DNA of 34,363 nucleotides from assembly GCA_001315925.1 (NCBI GenBank), contig BBBF01000017.1:1-34363 (forward strand), in the 5' to 3' direction. The DNA comes from Thermocladium modestius JCM 10088. GTDB taxonomy: Archaea; Thermoproteota; Thermoprotei; Thermoproteales; Thermocladiaceae. The notes below the pieces were generated by a model, which was not told the origin of the DNA, searched no databases, and worked only from the letters and a program-made list of their open reading frames with translations. Every line of letters begins with the position of its first letter. The first letter of the stretch is position 1. Positions 17,472 through 26,366 of this stretch are shown here, piece after piece. Both the position numbers and the translations under genes were made by a program.

Positions 17472-18415
17472 TCTCTGCAGCGGCGGCGGAGGCGGTTGCG
17501 CTTTACTTGATCGCCAGGTGCAGGTGCGTCCTTGCGCCCGATATACATAAGGCGGGCCAGCCGCGCATTCCAAAGATAGGGGGGGTCTCGGCTTGATAGT
17601 CGCAATTCCATTTCTATGGCTTCTCTGGAACCCTGTCAGCAGCGTTGCCGTGGCGTTCTTCTCCGTGCCCCCCCTAGTGATGGGCGTGGTGGGCCTCCTC
17701 GACGATGTATACTCCATCAATGAGTACGTTAGGGTTGCGGTATCGCTGGGGTACCCGGTGGCACTGTACGCGGTCGGCTTAATGCCCAAGATGATTTATG
17801 TGCCGTTGATAGGGAGGTTCAGCGACGCATTGCTGGTGGGAGCCATAACCGTGGCTCCTACCTCATATTCTCGAACGCGGTCAACATGTTGGACGTGGTT
17901 AATGGAGTGGTTCCGTTCTCCATGTCGTTGATACCGCTCTCGTCGCTCGTGTACGGCGTGGTCGCCGGCAATGAAACCGCCGTGTACCTATCCATCGCCT
18001 CGCTGGTGGTCTCGCTTGTTCTCTTCGTATTTAATGCCTATCCGGCCAAGCTATTCAATGGCAACGGTGGGACCACGTGCTTGGAGCGATCTTGAGCGGG
18101 CTATTCCTATACACGGGGGGGGCATCCACGTTCGTGCTGATGGCCGCATTGCCGTACATAATAAACGGCATACTGATAATCTTCTCCTCCCGCGGCATAA
18201 AGGGCAGGGATAAGTTGAGCAGGCCAACAAAGGTAATCAATGGACTGGTTTATCCCAACGAGAACAGCAGGGGGGGCGTGTTGACGTTAGTTAAGTCCAT
18301 AGTAATGGATGGGCCAAGGGATGAGTGGGGGGGAATAATAAAGGCCATATACGCGTTGTTCCTAGCCTCCTTCGTGTTATCCCTGTTGACAATTTACCTA
18401 TGGCGATTAATATGA
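17453..18415 (+). CDS. UDP-GlcNAc:polyprenyl-phosphate GlcNAc-1-phosphate transferase, WecA/MraY/AglH family (frame broken)
   Basis: An integral membrane enzyme of about 320 residues that starts lipid-linked glycan assembly, probably on dolichyl phosphate for archaeal N-glycosylation. Evidence: the HKAGQPRIPKIGGLGLIV segment (the family's 'K....P.GG'), VGLLDDVYSI (DD motif), NAVNMLDVVNGVVP (NxxNxxDxxxG) and KLFNGN-GT, with about ten hydrophobic helices. Breaks: 17579-17585 (five G inferred, seven seen), 17852 (one G missing in GTGGCTCC) and near 18065. Its ATG overlaps the deoxyhypusine synthase end, and its TGA overlaps the next start (ATGA), so the three are probably translated from one mRNA. 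Confidence 0.88.
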
Positions 18416-18615
18416 GGACCTCGCTATCGTTGCTGGCGTTCTCCTGGGCAACACTGGTGGCGGTTCTCCTCCTTCTGAGGTTCATGAACGAGGAGCTGGG
18501 CGGCTATATTCCATTACTAGTGGCTGGGCTAGTGCTAATATTTTTGTGGGCTGCCGGCGTCTACAGGCTGGCTAAGTCGTTGGAGGAAAGAATGATGCGA
18601 AAAGTTCCGCGCTGA
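18412..18615 (+). CDS. Small two-helix membrane protein
   Basis: A 67-residue protein with helices at residues 5-22 (LLAFSWATLVAVLLLLRF) and 31-51, ending in a basic tail (ERMMRKVPR). It begins at an ATG that overlaps the glycosyltransferase stop by 4 nt, so it is likely co-translated and may assist that membrane enzyme. The frame has no G/C tract and is intact. I do not recognise a family. Confidence 0.65.
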   Translation: MRTSLSLLAFSWATLVAVLLLLRFMNEELGGYIPLLVAGLVLIFLWAAGVYRLAKSLEERMMRKVPR

Positions 18616-18617
18616 TT

Positions 18618-18761
18618 GGTGAGGATAACCGCCGACGCTGACGTGGGGGGGGAGATTCCATGACCTCCAATGATGCTCCTCACTTCGGGGTAGCTATGCT
18701 GTCCCAGCTTATGCGCGGCGTCAACATGGTCATGTTGCATGATGTAAAGGCAGTTCAATAG
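18618..18761 (+). CDS. Possible small protein of ~47 residues (uncertain)
   Basis: If the G7 tract at 18650-18656 is read as six, a TTG/GTG-started frame runs VRITADADVGGDSMTS, NDAPHFGVAMLSQLMRG, VNMVMLHDVKAVQ and stops at 18759. Its regular alternation looks protein-like. It starts 3 nt after the small membrane protein gene, but no family is recognised. A minus-strand frame over the same bases is equally long, so coding on either strand is unproven. Confidence 0.25.
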
Positions 18762-18825
18762 TTCGCGTCTCTCGTAGATGTGGGGGGAAATAAATATAAT
18801 TATTTATTATTTAGAAAGGATGAAA

Positions 18826-18835
18826 ATTTATAAAG
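18826..18835 (+). promoter_or_regulatory. TATA box of the por operon
   Basis: ATTTATAAAG is centred 26 bp before the porG ATG (18856), in an AT-rich stretch (18786-18840) much richer in A/T than its surroundings. This fits a strong leaderless promoter driving the four overlapping por genes. Confidence 0.7.
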
Positions 18836-18855
18836 ATGCCTTATCGTATTGAGCC

Positions 18856-19405
18856 ATGGCTCTGATAGAGCTTAGGTGGCATGGCAGGGGGGGCGGCCAG
18901 GGGGGGCGGTGACCGCCTCGCAGGCATTGGCAACGGCCGCCATAATAGAGGGCAGATATGCTCAGTCCTACCCGGAGTACGGCGCGGAGAGGCGCGGAGC
19001 GCCTGTTAGGCTTACACCAAGATAAGCACGGACCCCCCCATAATGGATAGGGAACCCGTGATAAATCCCGACATAATAGTGATATTGGATAAATCCCTTC
19101 TGGTGATGCCGGATGTATTGAGCGGGTTGAAGCCGAATGGTTATGTGGTGGTGAACTCCAGGACCCCCCCCGTCGCGGTGAACGGCGCGCGGGTCGTTTA
19201 CTTGGATGCCACCGGCCTCGCCACCAAGTTGCTGGGAAAGCCCATAGTTAATACAGCCATGTTGGGGGGGGCAGTGGCGAGGGTAATGGGAGATTTCATG
19301 AGCATAGACAGCATAACCGCCGCTCTTGCGCAATACTTTGGAGGCAAGATCCTCTCCATAAATAGGGAACTGGTTTTAAAGGCCTATGAGGCGACCACAC
19401 TATGA
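18856..19405 (+). CDS. porG: 2-oxoacid:ferredoxin oxidoreductase gamma subunit (frame broken)
   Basis: The gamma subunit of pyruvate (or broader 2-oxoacid) ferredoxin oxidoreductase, about 183 residues. The expected N-terminus [17 protein letters not shown] is disrupted by two G7 tracts (18887-18893, 18900-18906). The first corresponds to four G, the second to five. It continues [57 protein letters not shown] second break near 19010 is a missing G (GTTAGGCTTAC for GTTAGGGCTTAC). First gene of a tight porGDAB operon; its TGA overlaps the porD ATG. Confidence 0.93.
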
Positions 19406-19721
19406 GCTCGCTGTCATCATGGAAGGAGCTAGTCATTGGTGGGACGATAACTGAGCCGGGCAGCACCGTTAATGTTCGCACTGGTACTTGGAGGACGAAG
19501 AAGCCGGTCATAAATCAAGATGCTTGCACCAGGTGCAGGATATGCTGGGAGTACTGCCCGGAGGGGGGGTAATACAGGAGCTGGATAAGCCTTTCGTGTC
19601 GAAGAAGGGCATTAAGTATGCGGTTACCTACGAGGTAAACTACGACTACTGCAAGGGATGCGGCATATGCGCAAATGAGTGCCCGGTGAAGGCCATAGAC
19701 ATGGTGAGCGAGTATGAGTAG
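19402..19721 (+). CDS. porD: 2-oxoacid:ferredoxin oxidoreductase delta subunit (frame broken once)
   Basis: An 8Fe ferredoxin-like subunit of about 105 residues that passes electrons out of the complex. Two cluster motifs are plain: [12 protein letters not shown] and [12 protein letters not shown] (Cys-X2-Cys-X2-Cys-X3-Cys-Pro). The single break is at 19563-19569: five G would read [13 protein letters not shown] through, while seven are present. It overlaps porG by 4 nt upstream and porA by 8 nt downstream, so translational coupling is likely. Confidence 0.95.
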
Positions 19722-20938
19722 TACATCAATTGTAGAGAAGGCCGTGAAAAAACAGACAGGGCCGACGCGTGTCGCATTGACGGGCAATTACGCCGCCGCC
19801 TATGCTGCCAAGATGGCCGACATAGATTTGGTCGCGATATACCCGATAACTCCTCAGACCACCATAGCGGAGAAGCTGAGCGAGTTCGTGGCGGATGGAG
19901 AGTTGGCCGCGGAGTTAATACACGTGGAGAGCGAGCACTCAGCCCTCAGCGCAACCATAGGCGGCGCGGCCGTGGGGGGCCAGGGCATTCACCGCAACGT
20001 CGTCACAGGGATTGGAGTTAATGCACGAGATACTTCATATAGCGGCTGGCCTTAGGTTGCCCATCGTGATGGCGGTTCCATCCAGGGCGCTGTCGGCGCC
20101 CATAAGCATCCATAACGATAATTCCGACATAATGAACGCGAGGGAAACTGGTTGGATAATGTTGAACGCCTCAGATGCACAAGAGGTGTTCGACATGGTG
20201 ATCCAAGCATTCAAGATAGCGGAGGATCCGAGAGTGCTTCTGCCGGTAATGGTGACATATGATGGATTCGTGGTGAGCCACACCGTGGAGGGAGTGGAGC
20301 TGCCCGACGCAGAGGCGGTTAGGTCGTTCATACCAAAAGGCAAGTGGCATACCTTGGATCCATCGCGTCCATCATCCATGGGCCCCCCCATAGCTGGGCC
20401 GGATTGGTATTACGAGATAAAATTCGGCCAGTACAACGCGATGCGTGACTCAATAAAGGTGATAGCGGAGGTCATGGATGGCTTTGGCAAGAAGTTTGGA
20501 AGAAGCTACTCGCCCGTGGTGGGCTATATGATGGGAGATGCCGACTTCGCCGTAGTGACCTACGGGGTAACTTGGGGGGGTTTCGTCAAGGCCGCCGTCG
20601 ATAGGGCAAGAAGCATGGGAATTAAGGCCGGCGCGATAAAGCTGAACGTGATAAGGCCGTTCCCCTCCGATGCCGTTTTCTCGTACCTAAGGGGATTGAA
20701 GTCCTTCGCCGTGGTGGACAGGGCAATATACTACGGCGCCCCCCCGTCTCCGGGCCCCCCCATATATACCGATGTAGCCTCCGCGCTCTTCATGCGCGGC
20801 TACGCCGTGCCCGCGCTCAACGTGATACATGGGATAGGGCAGAGGACCATGTACATAAACGACTTCGTCGAGGTGTTCAAGGAATTGACCAAGCTTGACG
20901 AAAGCAAGGTGGTCTTCATGGGGGGGGTGAGGGAGTGA
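19714..20938 (+). CDS. porA: 2-oxoacid:ferredoxin oxidoreductase alpha subunit (frame broken once)
   Basis: The alpha subunit, about 408 residues. Motifs: [37 protein letters not shown] (the YPITPQT signature) and [20 protein letters not shown]. After the break, [38 protein letters not shown] and NDNSDIM follow. The break is at 19974-19979: six G where five are needed for [15 protein letters not shown]. Other tracts (20386, 20574) add single residues. The C-terminal domain ([16 protein letters not shown]) is standard. The stop overlaps the porB ATG by 1 nt (TGATG). Confidence 0.95.
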
Positions 20939-21917
20939 TGCAGGAAGGCAGGCAGATAAGGACCATTAAGGACCTCCCCCGCGAGGAGAGGTTTGCCCCC
21001 GGCCACGCTATGTGCGCTGGATGCGGTGCGGCGATAGCGATGAGGTGGCTCAACAAATACATAGGGGGGGATAACGCCATAATAGCGAACGCGACGGGAT
21101 GCGTGGAGGTAACCACCACCACTTACCCCCCCTACACTGCCTGGAGGAATCCCTGGATACACGTGGCATTCGAGAATGCCGCTGCCGTAGCCAGCGGCTT
21201 GAGGAAGGGAATAGACGTGTTAAAGAGGAAGGGAGCTTGGAAGAACGGGGGGGACACCAGGATAGTGGTGGTTGGAGGCGATGGAGGCACCGTGGATATA
21301 GGCCTACAAAGCCTGAGCGGAATGCTGGAGCGCGGCGATAAGGTGATGTACTTCCTCTATGATAATGAGGCCTACATGAATACGGGAATACAGAGGAGCG
21401 GCGCCACGCCTATGTATGCGTGGACGACGACGACGCCCGTGGGGGGGCATGTCCTTCACGGGAAGCCCCAGATGAAGAAGGACATATTTGATATAGTGCT
21501 CGCCCACGGCATTAAGTACGCTGCCACGGCAACCATATCAGACGTAATAGATATGTCCAATAAGATACGGAAGGCCATGGATTACAGCGAGGAGGGGGGG
21601 CCTACATTCATTCATGTATTGTCCCCCCCATGCCCGCCTGGGTGGAAGTACGACGAGAGCAAAACTGTGGAGGTAGCCAAGAAAGCCATTGAAACGGCGT
21701 ATTGGATAAACTTGGAGTACGATCATGGGGTTTGGAGCGTGACCACCAAGGTGCCTGTTAGGAAGCCCGTCTCCGAGTTCCTTCGCATGCAGGCAGGTTC
21801 TCCCACTTAACGCAGGGCGAGGTGGAGGAGATACAGAAGTGGGTGGATGCCAGGGTTGCCTCCGTCAATAAGCTGGTGGGCAAGGAAGTGATAGGCCCCC
21901 CCGTCAAGGAGAGGTAA
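20938..21917 (+). CDS. porB: 2-oxoacid:ferredoxin oxidoreductase beta subunit, TPP-binding (broken near the end)
   Basis: The beta subunit binding thiamine diphosphate and a cluster, about 326 residues. Motifs: GHAMCAGCGAAIAMRW (CxGCG), NATGCVEVTTT, WIHVAFENAAAVASG, GGDGGTVDIGLQSLSG (GDG, TPP), YDNEAYMNTGIQRSGATP, and FIHVLSPCPPGW after removing an extra Pro. At least six tracts of seven each correspond to four in the family and each adds one Gly or Pro (21063, 21126, 21247, 21440, 21594, 21623). The frame breaks only near 21790, where a G is missing (CAGGCAGG for CAGGGCAGG). The restored tail runs to 21917 and ends in KEVIGPPVKER. Confidence 0.93.
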
Positions 21918-21987
21918 GCCGCCTCTCCATTGACTCAACATTTTTAATAGTAACTTTTAAAAATGCTCGAACATCTTCATCAACGTA

Positions 21988-22699
21988 ATGTACAATGTCT
22001 TCATCGAGGAGCAGTCAGCGGAGTCCACCAGGTATAAGTTGACCAGCGAGATAGATGGCAAGATGATCGAGCTAAGCGTGGTTGAGTCTATTCCCGGCAT
22101 CAGGCTCAGGCTTGCATCGCTGAGACCCATAAATGAGAACGAGTTCGCAATACTCGCGCCGGCCATGGGCAGGATCGGATTCTATGCAGACTATGTTAAG
22201 GAGTCCGGCATAATGATGTTGCAGCCATCGCTTGAGTTGAGGGGGGGGATGGTTATGAAGGATTTAGACGATGTGATGCCCCCTCCTGGAGACCATTAGG
22301 GAATTGGTCAGTGAGGTCAACTACATGATAAACAATCCGAAGTCTCTGCTGGAGTTGAAGGGCGAGTTGCTGGGCAATGGTTGGTTGGTGGGCGATGACT
22401 CGTCCCTCCACAAGCTTTACCAGGCATTGGATGGCGTTATAGACGTGGATATACGCATAAAACCCGACATGTATAGCTCTAGCATTGCCGACGTGGTTCT
22501 AAGCGCTATGTCCAGGCGCGGCTCTCTGGAGTGCTTGGCCGGCTCATTTGCGGTTCATGGGTTCACTAAGGCAGAGGACTTCGGGCACTTCATTAGGCTC
22601 GAGGGTAGGCTCCATACTCTGGGCGTTTTGCCCATAATAGCATCCAAAGTCGATGAGTGGATGAACCAGGCGATCTCAGCATGCCATCAACAGGAATAA
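21988..22699 (+). CDS. Unknown soluble protein, partner of a membrane-tethered regulator (frame broken once)
   Basis: About 236 residues, not recognised. The first part is beta-rich (NVFIEEQSAESTRYKLTSEI, IELSVVESIPGIRLRLASL) and the second helical (SVNYMINNPK-type and HKLYQALDGV segments). It has no membrane helix and no obvious catalytic motif. The break is at 22279-22283: four C read DDVMPLLETIRELVSEV through, five are present. ATG 21988 lies about 26 bp after CTTTTAAAAA, a leaderless promoter. It overlaps the next gene, a membrane-anchored winged-helix protein, so the two may form a sensor-regulator pair. Confidence 0.6.
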
Positions 22700-23070
22700 T
22701 GTTGACGCTGGCCTTGGCCCAGCTAGTGGTAACCATAAGCCTGGCCTACTTTCTCTACGATGCCAATAGGAAGTACATCGCCATGTCAACCCCCCCCGCC
22801 TCCGAGATTAGGCTTCCCTCCTTCACAGATGATGAGTTGATGGTGATGAAATACTTATTGGAAAAAGATGGACAAGCGCTGCAAGCCAGCATCGGAAAGG
22901 ACCTCAACATACCTAAGGCCTCGCTTTCTAGAATGGTAAAGCGGCTGGCCGAGAATGGATTGCTGGCCGTGGAGAAGAGGGGGGGTAGGTACAACTACGT
23001 ATTAATAACGAATAGGGAATACGTGGAGAAGATAATTAGGTCAAGCAATAACGAGAAGGTCAAGCAATAG
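22681..23070 (+). CDS. Membrane-anchored winged-helix transcriptional regulator
   Basis: About 129 residues. An N-terminal membrane helix (MLTLALAQLVVTISLAYFLY) is followed by a MarR/HTH-like winged helix: SFTDDELMVMKYLLEKDG, ASIGKDLNIPKASLSRMVKR (recognition helix), LAENGLLAVEKRGG and RYNYVLITNREYVEKI. Two starts are possible: ATG 22681, or ATG 22699, which overlaps the upstream stop by one base (TAATG) and leaves the membrane helix at the very N-terminus; I consider the second equally likely. Intact frame. Its end overlaps the convergent sugar kinase by 30 bp. Such tethered regulators are common in archaea, and the target is unknown. Confidence 0.75.
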   Translation: MPSTGIMLTLALAQLVVTISLAYFLYDANRKYIAMSTPPASEIRLPSFTDDELMVMKYLLEKDGQALQASIGKDLNIPKASLSRMVKRLAENGLLAVEKRGGRYNYVLITNREYVEKIIRSSNNEKVKQ

Positions 23071-23918
23071 ATCCGTCAATTCATCCACGTTCCGTGAATC
23101 CATCACTCCATAAGGGCCTAAATGCCTTACCTTCTCCATGGATATGGCCATGGCTCTTGCAAAGCTCCACTCAATGTCCTCCCCCCCCTGCTTAAATACC
23201 ACGCCAAAGCACACCCGGTCACATCCCCCGCGCCGGTGGGATCCACAACGCTTATGGATGGAGTGCGGCTAAAGCCGTATCGGCGACCATTATGAATTAA
23301 GTACCCAGCTTGCTTCCCATGGTTACCAGTACATACTTGTTGTTCCTGGATAGCTTGACTAGATCTAGGTCATCTACATCATCTATGCTGAGCTTTAATA
23401 AATCGCCGTTAATCAGCAGGGAGTCCAGGGTCATGTGATCCAGCGAAACGCTTACATTGCCGTTTGAGTCGAATTTCCTGGAGAATCCCTGCGCGTCTAT
23501 AGCCATGAAATCCGAGCTGCCCCTAATTAGCTTCAATAAATCCAGTGATACCTCGCCCGCTATTGGATTGACTACGGCGGTTCCCCCCCGAATTCCGTTT
23601 ACGTCATCTGCCTCGAGATCTCGGCACTTGCTGGCCAATCGCAGCTCCCTGCCCCCCCCATCCCGCCTATATTTGAGCTCGTATGATGTTGTCCTGCATG
23701 TTGGCTCCACCCGTATTCCATCTATCGACAATCCCCCTCTCCTTGTAGTGCCCCAATCCATCGAAATCAGGCCCCACCACGGAAATTGGCGTGATGTGTA
23801 CATCAAGCTGGCTCAAGTAGAAGCCACAATACGTAGGAGCGCCGCCAGCGCTCATAATTATGTTTCCGTTGGGGGGGTCCACTATCTTGTCGATGCTGAT
23901 GTGGCCTATCACGTGCAT
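23041..23918 (-). CDS. PfkB-family carbohydrate or nucleoside kinase (frame broken)
   Basis: A ribokinase-fold kinase of about 290 residues. The N-terminus MHVIGHISIDKIVDP then SAGGAPTYCGFYLSQLD matches the substrate-binding start of the family. The C-terminal VVDPTGAGDVTG is the PfkB signature with the catalytic Asp, followed by FARAMAISMEKVRHLGPYG. Breaks: near 23750 (between the GHYKERG and LSIDGIRVEPTC parts), near 23304 (one G missing before TAC) and 23181-23188 (eight for six). Several tracts add Gly. Promoter: TTATAAATAT about 31 bp before the ATG. The sugar is unknown. Confidence 0.88.
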
Positions 23919-24059
23919 TGTATACGTCCCCCCTATATTAACGCTTATAAATATTGCAATTACCATGTTTCTAAGCAGCAATATGTGGATAAAAACATTA
24001 AGGGCGTGGGGGGCCTCCTGGCAAAGCATTAAACTGCCCCCCCGGCGATTATTGATTGG

Positions 24060-24907
24060 ATGGGAACGCTGTACGTGATTGGAATCGGGCTGCAGCCCGG
24101 GCATTTGAGCATTGAATCCATGAATTTAATCAAGAGTTCGGACGAGGCGTTCGCGGAGTTTTACACATCTAAGTCAATCCCCCCCAACCTCATTAACGAG
24201 TTGGAGCGACTAACGGGGGGGTTAGACCTACAATTCTAGGGAGAAGGGATATCGAAGATGAGGGAGGGAGGATTTTGATGAAGGCGTTGGACGAGGGAAA
24301 ATCCGTGGTTTTTCTCACGATAGGCGATCCCTTAATGGCAACTACGCACGGCGCAGTGGCGGTGGAGGCGGCCAGGAGGGGGGGACATACCGTGAAGATA
24401 ATTAACTCCGTCAGCATAGTTTGTGCGGCGTTCAGTCAAGTCGGTCTATCTCCCTATAAGATGGGGGGGCCCATTGCGACCATAACTTATGAGCGGCTGG
24501 GCTATAGAAGCAAGAGACACGTGGATGTCTTGCTCGACAACTTATCCCGCGGCCTCCACACTCTCCTGTTACTGGATATCGGCGATGATGGAAGCTTCAT
24601 GGATGCGCGGCATGCCGCTGGATTGGCATCCAACGATATGGCTGAGAGAGGATTCAATCCAGGCGAGTTATTGGTGATATACCTCGCCAGAATAGGGTGG
24701 AGCAATCAAACCATAATGGTCTCCGCCATGAATGAACCACCTAATGGGCTTGGGGGGGAGCCTCCTCACGCCCTCTTAGTGCCAGGGGAGCTTAACGCTG
24801 TTGAGGAGGAGTTTCTGCTCAACGTAGTAAGGACCGATCCAAGCCTGCTGAAGAAACACAAGGAATTTATAAGGAAATTACTCCGAAAAGCGGAGGTGCC
24901 CGGTTGA
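24060..24907 (+). CDS. dphB: Diphthine synthase (frame broken once)
   Basis: A SAM-dependent methylase that trimethylates the EF-2 histidine precursor in diphthamide synthesis; about 280 residues. Motifs: LYVIGIGLQPGHLSIESM, AFAEFYTSK, VVFLTIGDPLMATTHGAV (GDPxxATTH), VKIINSVSIVCAAFSQVGL, LSPYKMGGP and LLLLDIGD. The break is at 24215-24221: ACGGGGGTT (five G) reads TGVRPTILGRRDIEDEGGR through, while seven G are present. Start ATG 24060; a CATTAAAC box lies ~30 bp upstream with a C7 tract between. T-rich runs after the stop probably terminate it. Confidence 0.93.
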
Positions 24908-24973
24908 AGGCTTAAGCACAGCCCCCCCGCTGGACTTCTTTTTCTGGGTTTGTTGAGCTTTTTTCTCGGCCAT
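24878..24973 (-). CDS. Possible 31-residue basic protein (uncertain)
   Basis: A short frame beginning MAEKKAQQTQKKKSSG and ending TGHLRFSE, convergent with and overlapping the end of diphthine synthase by 30 bp. In favour: ATG 24973 lies 25 bp after a good TATA box (TTATTATTAA, 24994-25003), as for the leaderless genes here. Against: the lysine codons are simply the complement of the T-rich terminator of the plus-strand gene, and I recognise no family. Confidence 0.3.
   Translation of the reverse strand: MAEKKAQQTQKKKSSGGAVLKPSTGHLRFSE
24936..24966 (+). terminator. T-rich terminator after diphthine synthase
   Basis: Two pyrimidine runs (TTCTTTTTCT and GCTTTTTTCT) lie 30-60 bp after the stop, the usual form of archaeal transcription termination. 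Confidence 0.45.
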
Positions 24974-25136
24974 ACCTTTCCGTCGCATTGCATTTATTAT
25001 TAAGGTTATCGAGCCGGTTCGATTTTAATGAACACCGAATTGTGGAGGGCAGGCTAATGTTATGTCTTGTTGTTGCTCATAGTTGGGTCAAACGAATATC
25101 CCGGAAGCTTTAAATAAAAACTGGAAATGTATTCCC

Positions 25137-26040
25137 ATGAGATCTATAAGGTACGACGATGCATTAAGTCAAATAGATCTGGAACCTGGGGGGGGTACCG
25201 TGATTTAGTGTCCGTGTATTTGGCTGAGTCGAAGGGGAAGGCCGTCTTGATAGAGTCGGGCCCCCCCGCCATTACTGCTGACGAATTGGCAGGCTTGGTG
25301 AGAAACGCGTCTATTACCCACGTGATTGTGACCCATGTTCATATAGATCACGGCGGAGGCGCGGGGGGGGATTGATCAGGAGGTTTCCAGCGACAATTTA
25401 TGCGCATCCAAGGGCCACCAAGGTGATTCAAAACCCGGACTTGATATGGGAACCCGCCAGGATGGCCATGGGTTGGTTAGGCGAGCTATACGGCAAGCCA
25501 TTCGATGCGCCGCGCGACAGAGTACGCGAGACCAGCGACGGGGGGGAGGTAATAACGGTGGGCGACCTATCATTCAAGGTGATCCACACTCCCGGTCATG
25601 CTAGCCATCACCAATCCATTCTCATGGAGCCGGGCAGGGTATTGTTCTTGGGGGATGCGGCTGGAATTTACTTAGCGGACGTGGATTACGTGATACCCAC
25701 CACTATGAGTCCCATCAGGCTGGATCTCTATGTTGATAGTATTAAGAAATTGATAAGGGAAAACCCGTCGAAGTTGGCGTATACTCACTTCGGCATAGTT
25801 GGCAATGCGGTTGAGAGGCTGGAGGATCACCTGACCCAGGTCGAGTCATGGATTAAGGCATTGAGCGAGTCCTTGGCTGAGAAGAGCGACGCGGAGGAGA
25901 TACTCATCGAGAGGGATTATAGGTTAAGGCAGGTTATCGATAAGATAAGGGAGAGGAAAGCCCATTACCACTTATTCAAAATGGCGGTTGAGGGAATGGT
26001 ATCCGCGATATCCCAGTCCAGCGAGAATTTGCCAAAATGA
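25137..26040 (+). CDS. Metallo-beta-lactamase-fold hydrolase (frame broken)
   Basis: A zinc-dependent hydrolase of about 300 residues. Metal ligands are visible: THVHIDHGGG (HxHxDH), HTPGHASHHQ (third His), LFLGDAAGIYL (bridging Asp) and YTHFG (last His). The core is followed by a helical C-terminal domain (EILIERDYRLRQVIDKIR), as in glyoxalase II-like subfamilies that act on thioesters or related esters. Breaks: the tract at 25188-25195 (eight for six) and that at 25363-25370 (eight for six), which splits GGGAG from LIRRFP. ATG 25137 is 25 bp after CTTTAAATAA. Substrate unknown. Confidence 0.88.
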
Positions 26041-26106
26041 TGTTTGCTTCTTCCAGTTAAGCGGGATGGTTTTTTGCATTGTTGGTGTTGATAGAGGATT
26101 CTAGTG
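26038..26106 (+). repeat. 69-bp dispersed repeat, copy 1
   Basis: It begins at the stop codon of the metallo-hydrolase gene (TGATGTTTGC...) and ends ...GATTCTAGTG. It matches copy 2 (29265-29333) at 66 of 69 positions in the same orientation. It contains AAGCGGGATGG followed by TTTTTT, which could terminate transcription here. Weaker similarity continues ~30 bp further. Confidence 0.85.
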
Positions 26107-26366
26107 TTGGAGAGAGGGGGGGGAGGGTTTTTGCGTGTTTTTCCGTGAATGGTGGCCTGTGATAATTAAAAATCGGTAAAGGAACGATAGTCCTCGCCCT
26201 TCAAGGCGGGAGGAGGTAGGCATTGAATTAAGGCATTGCGACGCGGTTGGAGCCAGGTATGAGGGGGATGTGTTTTCGAGTTGATCGGTTGCCCGGTTGA
26301 AGGTTCGATCGCTCAGCTTTATCATAGTTAAAATTGATAAAGGCGCTCCGTTACAGCTTAAACTAC
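26107..26366. other. Gap with an IS200/IS605-like right-end motif
   Basis: No gene is seen. At 26191-26216 the bases CCTCGCCCTTCAAGGCGGG then AGGAGG form an imperfect hairpin typical of the 3' end of tnpB and its guide RNA in IS200/IS605 elements. No tnpA or tnpB remnant is recognisable nearby. A similar motif is at 7741-7772. The promoter of the following glycosyltransferase (TTAAAATTGATAA, about 26327-26339) is also here. Confidence 0.35.

Noticed and set aside
18856..21917. Treating the broken genes as decaying pseudogenes
   Set aside because: All catalytic and cluster motifs, overlaps and promoters survive, and nearly every central gene would be dead at once. The damage is confined to G/C runs.
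23910..24060. Using TATA-to-start distance as another ruler for tract expansion
   Set aside because: Tract-free leaderless genes give 25-27 bp. Diphthine synthase (30), PfkB (31) and the channel gene (31) have a tract in between and fit an expansion, but the phosphorylase gene (27, with two tracts between) does not. The evidence is mixed, so I do not rely on it.
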